From positions 1 through 11,849 of the forward strand of contig JAAEMC010000070.1 in assembly GCA_024225895.1 (NCBI GenBank): a DNA stretch of 11,849 nucleotides. Reading direction: 5' to 3'. The stretch's first letter is position 1, and every line of letters starts with the position of its first letter. This DNA is from Desulfobacteraceae bacterium (GTDB lineage: Bacteria > Desulfobacterota > Desulfobacteria > Desulfobacterales > Desulfobacteraceae). Under the pieces are notes generated by a model, which saw only the letters and a program-made list of their open reading frames with translations, was not told the DNA's origin and made no database searches. Positions 1 to 6,658 of this stretch are shown in pieces. A program made the position numbers and the translations under genes.

Positions 1-472
1 GAACAATGATTCCCTGCTGGCGCATACAAAAATTAACAACTGCCGGGATTTGAGTCATTTCATTTTCAATGAATGGAAAATTATACTCCTTGTTATCCGC
101 AATCAGATGGCTTGCGGCAATGTGGCAGAAATTTTGCCGCAGGGCTTTTAAACCGCCCATGCTTCCTGTTAACCCGAACATGATCAAGTGTTCTGTATGT
201 TTCTGATTAAAGGTGGTAATCACATTATCCAGCAAGATATCATTGCTGCCGGCAATGAGGATCAGGCCATGATATGGGGGAAGCTTTTCTGCTGCCTGGG
301 GATAATTTTGTGTCCCGGTTTCAATCCATTGCTTGACCAGGTCCAAGGGGAAAAGCCATTTCCCTGTCACCTTGGAAGCAGGAAGGCCTTTTTCAGAAAT
401 CAGGGTGTATACCATTTTTTCATTGACCTTTAAAAATTTAGCCACTTCCTTTGTTGACAGCATTTCGCTCAT
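1..472 (-). CDS. Excisionase-type HTH + PBP-like (molybdate-type) regulator, partial
   Basis: The reading frame is open from an ATG at 472 to the left edge (157 codons seen, C-terminus missing). AAGGAGGT stands just upstream, a strong ribosome site. Residues 4-53 are an excisionase/MerR-like winged HTH (LSTKEVAKFLKV, then KVTGKWLFPLDLVKQWI). Residues 67-157 match the PBP-like domain (PF12727/COG1910 type): an LILIAGSND strand, GLTGSMGGLKALRQ, then H-IAASHL, EYNFPF and RQQGIIV near the edge. In the family this domain resembles the periplasmic molybdate-binding protein but is fused to a cytoplasmic DNA-binding head, so a ligand-responsive transcription regulator is expected. Sensing of molybdate or a molybdenum cofactor species is inferred from the fold and from mobB across the spacer. 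It lies 10 bp downstream of the kinase gene and is probably co-transcribed with it. The target genes cannot be told. Confidence 0.85.
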   Translation of the reverse strand, partial: MSEMLSTKEVAKFLKVNEKMVYTLISEKGLPASKVTGKWLFPLDLVKQWIETGTQNYPQAAEKLPPYHGLILIAGSNDILLDNVITTFNQKHTEHLIMFGLTGSMGGLKALRQNFCHIAASHLIADNKEYNFPFIENEMTQIPAVVNFCMRQQGIIV

Positions 473-482
473 ATTACCTCCT

Positions 483-989
483 TTACGGTCTGTGTAATTT
501 TCTGGATATTGCTTCTACAATTTCATCCGGCATCATGGTTCCGCAGTCGATTTTAATGTTTTGGTAAGTTTCATATAAAGGGGTCCGCTCCTTATATAAA
601 TCCTTTATACTTTTCCCCGGCAAAATTGCGACGCCCCTGGACTCAAGATCCAAAAGCCGTGTTAAAAGCAGTTCAAGCTCAATGGAAAGATAGACAATTG
701 TGCTGTGTGAGGCTAAATAGTCCATTGCCTTTTTCTTATATACAACACTGCCGCCCGTGGCAATCACATGCCTTGAACAATGTACTTTGAGAATATAATT
801 TTCCTCAATTTTTAAAAATTCGTCCAGGCCTTTTTGTGCAATAATCCGGGCAAGTGTCCGGCGCTGCCCTGTCTGAATTGATATATCCGTATCAATAAAA
901 CCGAATCCCATTTTTTTTGCCAGGAGAATCCCCACCGTACTCTTGCCCACCGCCGGCATCCCAATCAGCGCCACATTCTCTTTTTTCAC
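483..989 (-). CDS. Shikimate kinase-family small-molecule kinase, altered substrate site
   Basis: A 168-residue P-loop kinase, the usual length of a shikimate kinase. It starts at GTG (987-989), with AAGGAT about 8 nt upstream. Walker A is GMPAVGKST (10-18). D33-T-D35 matches the metal/substrate DTD motif. R118 sits in the lid region and ERTPLYE (134-140) carries the conserved R135 that contacts substrate in AroK. Two shikimate-site features deviate: the Arg of the usual E-F-R-x-x-E motif (R58 in Mycobacterium AroK) is Leu59 in DEFLKIEE, and the GGG loop is GGS (79-81). ATP binding is therefore well supported, while shikimate as the substrate is doubtful; another hydroxylated metabolite is possible. 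It is the first gene of a minus-strand pair with the HTH/PBP regulator and diverges from mobB. Database annotation would probably read shikimate kinase; I leave the symbol blank because of the missing Arg. Confidence 0.82.
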   Translation of the reverse strand: MKKENVALIGMPAVGKSTVGILLAKKMGFGFIDTDISIQTGQRRTLARIIAQKGLDEFLKIEENYILKVHCSRHVIATGGSVVYKKKAMDYLASHSTIVYLSIELELLLTRLLDLESRGVAILPGKSIKDLYKERTPLYETYQNIKIDCGTMMPDEIVEAISRKLHRP

Positions 990-1069
990 TGACTATCCTT
1001 TTTATAAAAAATTTTACTGCTTTTTTTTGACACTAAACCTACACCTGTTTCAATTTGTTGTAAAGCATG

Positions 1070-1273
1070 TTTGCAGTACGCCCTGATCCACCATCAAGGC
1101 GCCGCCTGCCGCGTTGCCTGCGTTCGCCCCTCCTTAGCGGAGTATGACTTATACGCCTTTAGTCGTCACTTCCTGGCGCATAGCATCTGACACCTTGAGG
1201 TTGGCCAGGGATGTGCCTTTATTTTTTGTTATTGTGGCATGTTATGAAATTTGATGGTGGATTTGCAGAACGC
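1070..1273. repeat. Candidate non-autonomous repeat/MITE-like element in the divergent spacer
   Basis: This 350-bp gap (990-1339) has no credible gene but has clear structure. ATCCACCATCAA (1086-1097) recurs as its exact inverted complement TTGATGGTGGAT (1251-1262), 12 of 12 bases. Just outside are near-identical direct repeats, TTTGCAGTACGC (1070-1081) and TTTGCAGAACGC (1262-1273), 11 of 12. The enclosed DNA is more GC-rich than its surroundings and contains a further hairpin (GCGgaGTATgacttATACGC, about 1137-1157) and an inner inverted pair (TCAAGGCG near 1094, CACCTTGA near 1191). Terminal inverted repeats inside flanking direct repeats suggest a small mobile or dispersed palindromic element with target duplication. 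No transposase is present. The call rests on internal symmetry only; other copies cannot be seen in this window. Confidence 0.45.
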
Positions 1274-1284
1274 TTTTATCCTGC

Positions 1285-1313
1285 TTGACATTCCAGGTTG
1301 CGGGCACTATTTT
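1285..1313 (+). promoter_or_regulatory. Sigma-70-like promoter for mobB
   Basis: TTGACA (1285-1290) is separated by 17 bp from TATTTT (1308-1313). The -35 is a perfect consensus and the -10 matches at four of six positions. Transcription would begin near 1320, giving mobB a leader of about 20 nt. The promoter lies just outside the right end of the candidate repeat, so the element may have been inserted upstream without breaking it. Confidence 0.55.
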
Positions 1314-1339
1314 TATAAAAATTAAAAAAGGCAGCTAAT

Positions 1340-1834
1340 ATGAAGAATGCACAAATAGTTTCTATTGTTGGAAAATCCGGATCAGGGAAAACCACCCTGC
1401 TTGAAAAGCTGATTTTTGAGCTCAAACAAAGAGGATATAAAATCGGCTCTGTAAAACATGCCCATGACGGATTTGAAGTAGATAAAAAAGGCAAGGATTC
1501 CTGGCGGCACAGAAAGGCCGGTGCAGATGCCACCCTAGTAGTTTCAAAAACAAAAACCGCGTTAATAAGGGATGAGGATCTCAATTTAATTGAAAAGATG
1601 CAAAAATATCTTTCAGATACAGACCTGATCATTGCCGAAGGGTTTAAAAAACAGAGTCTGCCGAAAATAGAAGTATTCAGGCTGGCAAGCAACCATAAAT
1701 CTCCTCTATGTATGGCGGATGACAAACTTATAGGGTTTGTGACGGATTCTGATTATCAACCGGATGTACCGATTTTCGGGCTTGAAGACTTCAAAGAAAT
1801 CGCAACTTTAATTGAAGATACATTTTTATCTTAA
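1340..1834 (+). CDS. mobB: Molybdopterin-guanine dinucleotide biosynthesis adaptor MobB
   Basis: A 164-residue GTP-binding protein of normal MobB length. Walker A GKSGSGKTT spans residues 11-19. The characteristic KHAHDGFEVDKKGKDSW stretch (39-55), with H53-less RHRKAGA after it, and the IAEGFKK motif (98-104) are typical of MobB, which assists MobA in attaching GMP to molybdopterin to form the bis-MGD cofactor of formate dehydrogenases and similar anaerobic enzymes. ATG at 1340 follows AAAAGGCAG at a suitable distance. The secreted-protein gene begins about 14 bp after its stop and its ribosome site overlaps this stop, so the two are probably one transcript. Nearby is an HTH/PBP regulator of molybdate-binding fold, which supports a molybdenum theme. 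The protein acts in the cytoplasm. Function is known from the family; nothing seems degenerate. Confidence 0.92.
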   Translation: MKNAQIVSIVGKSGSGKTTLLEKLIFELKQRGYKIGSVKHAHDGFEVDKKGKDSWRHRKAGADATLVVSKTKTALIRDEDLNLIEKMQKYLSDTDLIIAEGFKKQSLPKIEVFRLASNHKSPLCMADDKLIGFVTDSDYQPDVPIFGLEDFKEIATLIEDTFLS

Positions 1835-1848
1835 AAGGCACTTGAATA

Positions 1849-2727
1849 ATTAGAACAACATACCATATACAACGCTTCTTTTTCATTACCGCCACTTTAT
1901 TTCTATGTTTGCCCATCGCTTTGCCAAGCATTGCACAGCAAAAAGGGTTGCCGGATGAGCCTTCTCACTGCATTACTTATTTTGATAACGGGCAAATCAA
2001 CTGGAGTACCGGTAAAATTATTGCCAAGGGAAACGCGAGTCCTGAAGACAATAAAGAAGATTCCCATGGCATGGTCCCGGGCGCGGCAAGGGCCGATGCC
2101 AGCCGCAAAATCATTGAAATATTAAAAAAAATCAAGATTTATAACCAGCTTGCAGTTGGAGAGTATGCTTCAAAAAATGACGTGATTATGGCAGGTATTG
2201 AAAAAACCGCCTGGGATGCTGACATTAAAAAACAATACTACAGTTCTGCCCTGGCAGTTGAAATTATAATTGAAGCAAGTATCTTTGGAGGTTTTCTCCA
2301 ACTGGTTCTGCCCGAGGAAATCAGACAAATAGAAAAGATAAATCCGGATTTACCGGCAAATACGGTCAACCAAGTCGAACAAAATCTATACACGGGGCTT
2401 GTTATTGATGCCAGGCAATTGTCTTTTGAGCCGGTTTTATACCCGGTAATCATCAGCGAAAAGGCCAATGAAATTTATTCGTCAGTATTTATCAGCCGCG
2501 AATACGCCGTACAAAACGGGGTTTGTCAATATTTATGCCATATGGATCAGGCGCTGAAAAGCAAACGGATAGGTAACAACCCTTTGATTTTTAAAGGACT
2601 TCGCAAAGAAGGCGAATCAAATTCTACCATTGTGATCAGCTTGGCTGATGCCCAAATCCTTGAAAAACAAACCGAACGCCACACCTTTTTAAAGGAATGC
2701 CGGGTTATTATTGTAGTGGATCAATAA
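1849..2727 (+). CDS. Secreted LPP20-like conserved hypothetical protein, non-AUG start
   Basis: With the first ATG/GTG/TTG start (TTG 1909) the protein lacks a ribosome site and begins inside a hydrophobic segment. Reading upstream in frame from the stop at 1843 gives ATA (1846), ATT (1849), then an Arg/His-containing n-region, the hydrophobic core FFFITATLFLCLPIALPS and a cleavage-like S-I-A/Q site. AAAAGG at 1833-1838 is 7-10 nt before these codons. I therefore place the start at ATT 1849 (292 residues), with ATA 1846 equally possible. The mature part resembles a conserved exported family of deltaproteobacteria: an N-terminal INWSTGKIIAKG strand, an Ala-rich ARADASRKIIEILKKIK helix as in LPP20/FlgP-like proteins, then YTGLVIDARQL and a C-terminal CRVIIVVD. 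There is no lipobox, because the Cys is preceded by LFL. The role is unknown. It follows mobB closely and overlaps panC by 20 bp, tail to tail. Confidence 0.72.
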   Translation: MRTTYHIQRFFFITATLFLCLPIALPSIAQQKGLPDEPSHCITYFDNGQINWSTGKIIAKGNASPEDNKEDSHGMVPGAARADASRKIIEILKKIKIYNQLAVGEYASKNDVIMAGIEKTAWDADIKKQYYSSALAVEIIIEASIFGGFLQLVLPEEIRQIEKINPDLPANTVNQVEQNLYTGLVIDARQLSFEPVLYPVIISEKANEIYSSVFISREYAVQNGVCQYLCHMDQALKSKRIGNNPLIFKGLRKEGESNSTIVISLADAQILEKQTERHTFLKECRVIIVVDQ

Positions 2728-3559
2728 GGGCATTGTCTATCAACCGTGTTGTTCCCACCTTTACTGCCAGCGCCAATAATGTAGTTTTCTCGATACTATC
2801 CACTTCTTTGAGAGTATTAGGATCACAAAACGAGATATAGTCAATTTGTGTTTCATCAAATGATTCAATAAATGCCTTTAGTTTGTCCTTGATGATATGT
2901 GCCTTTAATTCTCCGTTTTTTACGGCTTCCTTTGCTATTTCCAAAGATTTATAAAGGCTTAAAGCCGATTCTCTTTGCCCTTCTTTTAGATAGGCATTCC
3001 TGGAGCTCATGGCTATCCCGTCCGGTTCTCTAACGATATCGCCGGCAACTATCTTGATATTCATATCCATATCACAGGTTAATTGCCGGATAATCTTTAG
3101 CTGCTGAAAATCTTTTTTCCCGAAAACCGCCACATCGGGTTTTACAATATTAAATAATTTGGCCACTACCGTGGCAACACCTGCAAAATGAGTCGGCCTG
3201 GATTTACCGCATAGGTAACCGGGAAGCTGTGAAAGGCTGATGGATGTTTGAAAATTATTGGGGTACATATCGGCTTTATCCGGCATAAAAACCGCTGCGG
3301 CACCTATCTTGCGGGCTATGGAAAGGTCCCTGTCAATATCCATGGGATAGGAATCCAGATCTTCATTGGGCCCAAACTGAGTTGGGTTGACAAACAAGCT
3401 TACCACCAACTCATCACACAATTTTTTCCCCTTTTCCATCAAGGAAATGTGTCCCTGATGAAAATACCCCATGGTTGGTACTAAACAGATGGTTTTTGAA
3501 TTGCGCTTTTTTATATCTGAAAATTGGCTTATATCTTCTTTTGTTTTAAAAATGTTCAC
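2708..3559 (-). CDS. panC: Pantothenate synthetase (pantoate--beta-alanine ligase)
   Basis: A 283-residue protein of full family length that joins pantoate and beta-alanine with ATP in coenzyme A synthesis in the cytoplasm. Visible signatures: PTMGYFHQGH (28-37) with H34 and H37 of the nucleotidyltransferase HxGH-type motif, FVNPTQFGPNEDL, FGKKDFQQL (147-155), and REPDGIAMSSRNAYL (177-191) with the KMSKS-like SSRN. Start is GTG (3557-3559): the kinase stop TAG and this GTG share one G. GAGGAG lies about 12 nt upstream inside the kinase gene, so translation is probably coupled to the hybrid kinase. No panB or panD is seen next to it. The 3' end overlaps the convergent secreted-protein gene. 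The sequence looks intact and catalytically competent. Confidence 0.97.
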   Translation of the reverse strand: MNIFKTKEDISQFSDIKKRNSKTICLVPTMGYFHQGHISLMEKGKKLCDELVVSLFVNPTQFGPNEDLDSYPMDIDRDLSIARKIGAAAVFMPDKADMYPNNFQTSISLSQLPGYLCGKSRPTHFAGVATVVAKLFNIVKPDVAVFGKKDFQQLKIIRQLTCDMDMNIKIVAGDIVREPDGIAMSSRNAYLKEGQRESALSLYKSLEIAKEAVKNGELKAHIIKDKLKAFIESFDETQIDYISFCDPNTLKEVDSIEKTTLLALAVKVGTTRLIDNALIDPLQ

Positions 3560-5658
3560 TATTGTTTAAGCTCCTCTTTTATGGCAATACCCATGTCCAA
3601 TATGGTATACGGCTTTTTCAAAAAACTTCCGGCCCCCAAATCCTGTGCCATCATAACATCTTTAGATTCAGAATAGCCGCTGGCGATTATGGCTTTTTGA
3701 TCGGGATTTACCTCTTTAATCCTCTGGTAAGTCTCAAGACCACTAATGTAAGGCTCCATTATCATATCCAGAATCACCAAGTCCACTTTATTTTGTTTTA
3801 TAAACTGAACTGCTTCCAATCCGTTTTCAGCCGCTTTTGATATATATCCCAAATTTTCCAGTATGTTACATGCAATCTCCCTTTGTTCCGGCAGATCATC
3901 CACAACTAAAATCACCTCTTCATTCCCTTTGATCTCATCCAATGATGCGGGATCGGCCTTTTCAGAAATGGCCTGCCGGGTGGCCGGAAACATTAAATCG
4001 AAACAGGTTCCTTTATTGCTGGAAGTTAAGCGGATATGCCCCTTGTGATCTTGAACAGTATTCCAGACTATGGTCAGGCCCAGGCCGGTGCCGCTTTTGC
4101 CCATCATTTTCTTGGTAAAAAAAGGTTCAAAGACCTTTTTTAAATTTTCATCACTAATACCGGAACCATTGTCAATGATACTGAGAACTGCATATTCACC
4201 CGGTTCCACGTCACTGTGGCCAGAGTAGGATGGATCAATAAATTGATTGTCCGTATTTATCCAAACCTTCCCATCTTCCCTGTCAGCCGTTTCTTCCACA
4301 GCATTGAGGACTAAATTCATAATGGTCTTTTCAATATGAATATATGACCCTTTTATATTTAGAAGCTCCGGTTCTGTCAGCACTTCTATTTTTACATTGT
4401 GAAATGCGTCCTTTATTTTATTAAACTCTGCCGCACCAAGGTACCGTTCAACAACAGAATTGATATTTAACACCTCGAAATCAGCGCCTTTACCCCTGGA
4501 GATGGTTAAAAGATCGCTAACAATATCTGAGGCTTTATGTCCAGAATTCTTGATAATGTTCAGCGCCTGTTTGACTTGAGGATCCAGATCGTCATCCATT
4601 AAAAGGACTTCCGGATAGGTGGCGATGCCCGCAAGAATATTATTCAAATCATGGGCAACACTTCCTGCTAAAAGCCCCATGGCCTCCATTTTTTCAGATT
4701 GTGCCAGCTTTTTCTTCAGCTCATCTTTTTCCCGTTCTTGAGTCTTTCTTTTTGTAATATCCCTGATAACGCCCTGGTAAACATTAACAGAGCCTGAGTC
4801 ATCTTTTGTTTTTGAACAACTGATCTCCCCGACTAAAATGGTGCCGTTTTTATGAATCAAGCTGCCCTCATATACAAAATTCTCATTTTTCTCGATTGTG
4901 GTTATAAACTCATTAAATGAATCCTGTTCAAAAATCATATCAATACTATTACCAGTAACCTCTTCTTGTAAAAAGCCAAGCATTGAATTTATTGAAGGAT
5001 TCACATAGGTAATTTTAATATCCTTGTTCAAGGTAAAGATGATGTCTGATGAATTTTTAGCCAAAAGTTTAAATTCTTTTTGAGAGGATTCAATGGCCTT
5101 AATCAAAACTGCGAGTGGCAAGACCAGTGCAAAGGAAAGAAAAAAAAAGGTTCCAAAGATCGCAAATCCCTGCATGGGTGAGAGCAAACCCTGAATATTG
5201 TTTGAATCAAAAAAGCCTGAAAAATAAAGGTATCCAAGTAAAATAAAGGTGCCGGCGTTGAGTATCAGCGTGGCCAATCCACCTCGCAGCCCTGCAAAAA
5301 CCACTGCAAAGATTGAAAAACAAAGAAAATATAACCGTGTACTGCCGATGACTCCAGTGGAAAAAAATGAAAAAACCCCTAAAGCATAAAATCCGGACAA
5401 ACCGGCCCAGACCCGTAAGCGAAAAGGAGTATTTTTAAGAAAAACGATACCCAGGCACCAGGCATATATAATGGTATAGGCAAGAACCCGCAGCCACTGA
5501 TCATTTGAAATTGCATAAATGCAGCTTATAACATAGGGGATAATTCCTAAAGCAATCAAGGTTATGAATAATGATTTGAATATTCTTTTCTGCCAGAAAA
5601 GCAAAATATCTTCATGCTTTTCGTATATAGATTGTGTATTGAAAAAGTTAAATCGCAT
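3559..5658 (-). CDS. Membrane PAS hybrid histidine kinase with C-terminal receiver
   Basis: A 699-residue sensor. Residues 28-190 hold about six membrane helices, including FITLIALGIIPYVISCIYAI and TFFFLSFALVLPLAVLI. A PAS domain follows at about 195-303 (DIIFTLNKDIKITYVNPS, ending GVIRDITKRK) and a short coiled coil at 305-325. The phosphoacceptor is H336 in GSVAHDLNNILAG. The ATPase domain has its N box near N448 (NLVLNAVEE), G1 DNGSGI (496-501), F box FEPFFTKK and G2 GTGLGLT (523-529). The C-terminal receiver (582-699) has D587/D588, phosphoacceptor D631 (VILDMIMEP), S660 and K682. All key residues are present, so it should be an active phosphorelay sensor. ATG 5658 is chosen over GTG 5667 because AAAGGG lies 8 nt before the ATG and abuts the GTG. 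No DNA-binding partner is next to it; panC is directly coupled downstream. Signal unknown. Confidence 0.93.
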   Translation of the reverse strand: MRFNFFNTQSIYEKHEDILLFWQKRIFKSLFITLIALGIIPYVISCIYAISNDQWLRVLAYTIIYAWCLGIVFLKNTPFRLRVWAGLSGFYALGVFSFFSTGVIGSTRLYFLCFSIFAVVFAGLRGGLATLILNAGTFILLGYLYFSGFFDSNNIQGLLSPMQGFAIFGTFFFLSFALVLPLAVLIKAIESSQKEFKLLAKNSSDIIFTLNKDIKITYVNPSINSMLGFLQEEVTGNSIDMIFEQDSFNEFITTIEKNENFVYEGSLIHKNGTILVGEISCSKTKDDSGSVNVYQGVIRDITKRKTQEREKDELKKKLAQSEKMEAMGLLAGSVAHDLNNILAGIATYPEVLLMDDDLDPQVKQALNIIKNSGHKASDIVSDLLTISRGKGADFEVLNINSVVERYLGAAEFNKIKDAFHNVKIEVLTEPELLNIKGSYIHIEKTIMNLVLNAVEETADREDGKVWINTDNQFIDPSYSGHSDVEPGEYAVLSIIDNGSGISDENLKKVFEPFFTKKMMGKSGTGLGLTIVWNTVQDHKGHIRLTSSNKGTCFDLMFPATRQAISEKADPASLDEIKGNEEVILVVDDLPEQREIACNILENLGYISKAAENGLEAVQFIKQNKVDLVILDMIMEPYISGLETYQRIKEVNPDQKAIIASGYSESKDVMMAQDLGAGSFLKKPYTILDMGIAIKEELKQ

Positions 5659-5845
5659 AAACAACACCCTTTATATTCAGGTTGTTTGAAATCATCTCAA
5701 AATTTGCTATGGGTTCCATAAATATATTGACCATAATTATAGTTTTTTGCAACATTAAGGAAAAGCTGATTTTTATGCCAATTACAGATAGGCAAGATTT
5801 TACAGCATCATTTGAGAAAAGCAAGAATTTATAAAGGAGAATTCA
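5659..5845. other. Divergent AT-rich spacer between hybrid kinase and HD gene
   Basis: No gene is convincing here. For the minus strand a perfect TATAAT-type -10 reads at 5736-5741 (complement), but its -35 is weak. For the plus strand TTGACC (5727-5732) is followed at 17 bp by a poor -10 (CAACAT). The two would overlap, which would link expression of the divergent units. AAAGGAGA just before 5846 is the HD gene's ribosome site. Confidence 0.35.
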
Positions 5846-6424
5846 ATGTCTGATTTCATACCGACACGGGAAGACGCCATGACACTTTTAAAAAAATACA
5901 ATACAAAACAAGGACTCATCAAACATGCACTGGCCGTGGAAGCTGTCATGGGACATTTTGCCAAAAAATTCAATGAAGATGAAGAAATGTGGCGGATTAT
6001 CGGCTTGGTGCATGACCTCGACTATGAAATGTTTCCCGAGCAGCACTGTCAAAAGAGTATTGAAATATTTAAAGAACATAATTGGCCCCAAAATTATATC
6101 AGAGCAGTTGTGAGTCACGGCTGGGGGATCTGTACAGATGTCAAACCCGAAAGCCTTCTTGAAAAGACATTATATGCTATTGATGAACTTACAGGGCTTG
6201 TGGCAAGTGCCGCCCTTGTCAGGCCTTCAAAAAGTATTCTGGACATAAAGACCAAATCAGTTAAAAAGAAATGGAAAGACAAACGGTTTGCTGCCGGAGT
6301 GAACAGAGAAGTAATTCAAAAAGGAGCAAACCTTTTGGATATGGAGCTTTCCGAAATGATAACCGAAACAATTTTAGGTATGCGAACCGCAGCTAAAGAA
6401 ATCGGTTTACAAGGCAATTTGTAA
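5846..6424 (+). CDS. HD-domain phosphohydrolase (HDIG-type)
   Basis: A 192-residue soluble protein starting at ATG 5846 with AAAGGAGA upstream. It carries a complete HD metal-site series: H27 (LIKHALAVE), H56-D57 (LVHDLDYE), H91 (VVSHGWG) and D113 (AIDELTGL). This order and the LIDELTG-like motif are typical of small HDIG-type predicted hydrolases, which act on nucleotides or other phosphate esters. It is not an HD-GYP protein, since the GYP motif and length are missing, so c-di-GMP hydrolysis is not supported despite the diguanylate cyclase downstream. The C-terminal part (135-192) is Lys-rich and helical. It diverges from the hybrid kinase across about 187 bp. The substrate cannot be told from the sequence. 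Confidence 0.85.
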   Translation: MSDFIPTREDAMTLLKKYNTKQGLIKHALAVEAVMGHFAKKFNEDEEMWRIIGLVHDLDYEMFPEQHCQKSIEIFKEHNWPQNYIRAVVSHGWGICTDVKPESLLEKTLYAIDELTGLVASAALVRPSKSILDIKTKSVKKKWKDKRFAAGVNREVIQKGANLLDMELSEMITETILGMRTAAKEIGLQGNL

Positions 6425-6443
6425 CTGATTTTAGTATCCAACA

Positions 6444-6519
6444 CCTGTTTTTAAACAGGGAAATTTTGGCATAGCCAAGTCAAAAACCTGACGTTAGCAG
6501 TGCAAAAAATTCCCTGTTT
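6444..6519. repeat. Long imperfect hairpin with an alternative short stem
   Basis: AAACAGGGAA (6453-6462) pairs perfectly with TTCCCTGTTT (6510-6519). Pairing extends inward through ATTTTGGCA against TGCAAAAAA and then a GTCA/TGAC tip, so nearly the whole 67 nt folds into one interrupted stem. The left arm also pairs with CCTGTTT (6444-6450), giving a second, mutually exclusive short hairpin. It starts about 20 nt after the HD gene's stop. There is no T-tract after the stem, so it is not a classical terminator. It may be a palindromic repeat, an mRNA 3'-end stabiliser or a small RNA. Confidence 0.5.
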
Positions 6520-6591
6520 CATCTTTCATATTTCCACCATCATACACACAACACCCTGAAATTTATACTAATTCATGCTAAATTTATATTG

Positions 6592-6607
6592 TGGCACAAG
6601 TGTTGCA
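6592..6607 (+). promoter_or_regulatory. Sigma-54 (RpoN) -24/-12 promoter for the diguanylate cyclase
   Basis: TGGCACAAGTGTTGCA matches the consensus TGGCACG-N4-TTGCW at every position except the G after TGGCAC, with the invariant GG and GC 12 bp apart. Transcription would begin near 6619, about 40 nt before the gene's ATG. A sigma-54 promoter needs an enhancer-binding activator and none is encoded in this window. Two copies of AAATTTATA (6559-6567 and 6580-6588), spaced by 21 bp, lie just upstream. Confidence 0.8.
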
Positions 6608-6658
6608 TTTTAAATCTGCAAAGCAATGACGTATTATTTTTGAAAGCAGGTGTTAAAT

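Noticed and set aside
188..433. Plus-strand 81-residue open frame
   Set aside because: It is antisense to the HTH/PBP regulator, whose frame is supported by conserved motifs and a strong ribosome site.
1276..1725. Minus-strand 149-residue open frame over mobB
   Set aside because: Composition rich in Ser and Phe is typical of an antisense shadow; MobB motifs on the plus strand explain the region.
5774..5833. A 19-codon frame starting ATGCCAATT in the divergent spacer
   Set aside because: Too short, poorly spaced AAGGA upstream, and no known leader-peptide pattern.
5846..6424. HD protein as a c-di-GMP phosphodiesterase
   Set aside because: It lacks the GYP motif and HD-GYP length; only a general HD hydrolase is supported.
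6444..6519. c-di-GMP riboswitch upstream of the diguanylate cyclase
   Set aside because: The GEMM core sequences are missing and the hairpin lies upstream of the sigma-54 start site, so it would not be in the cyclase mRNA.
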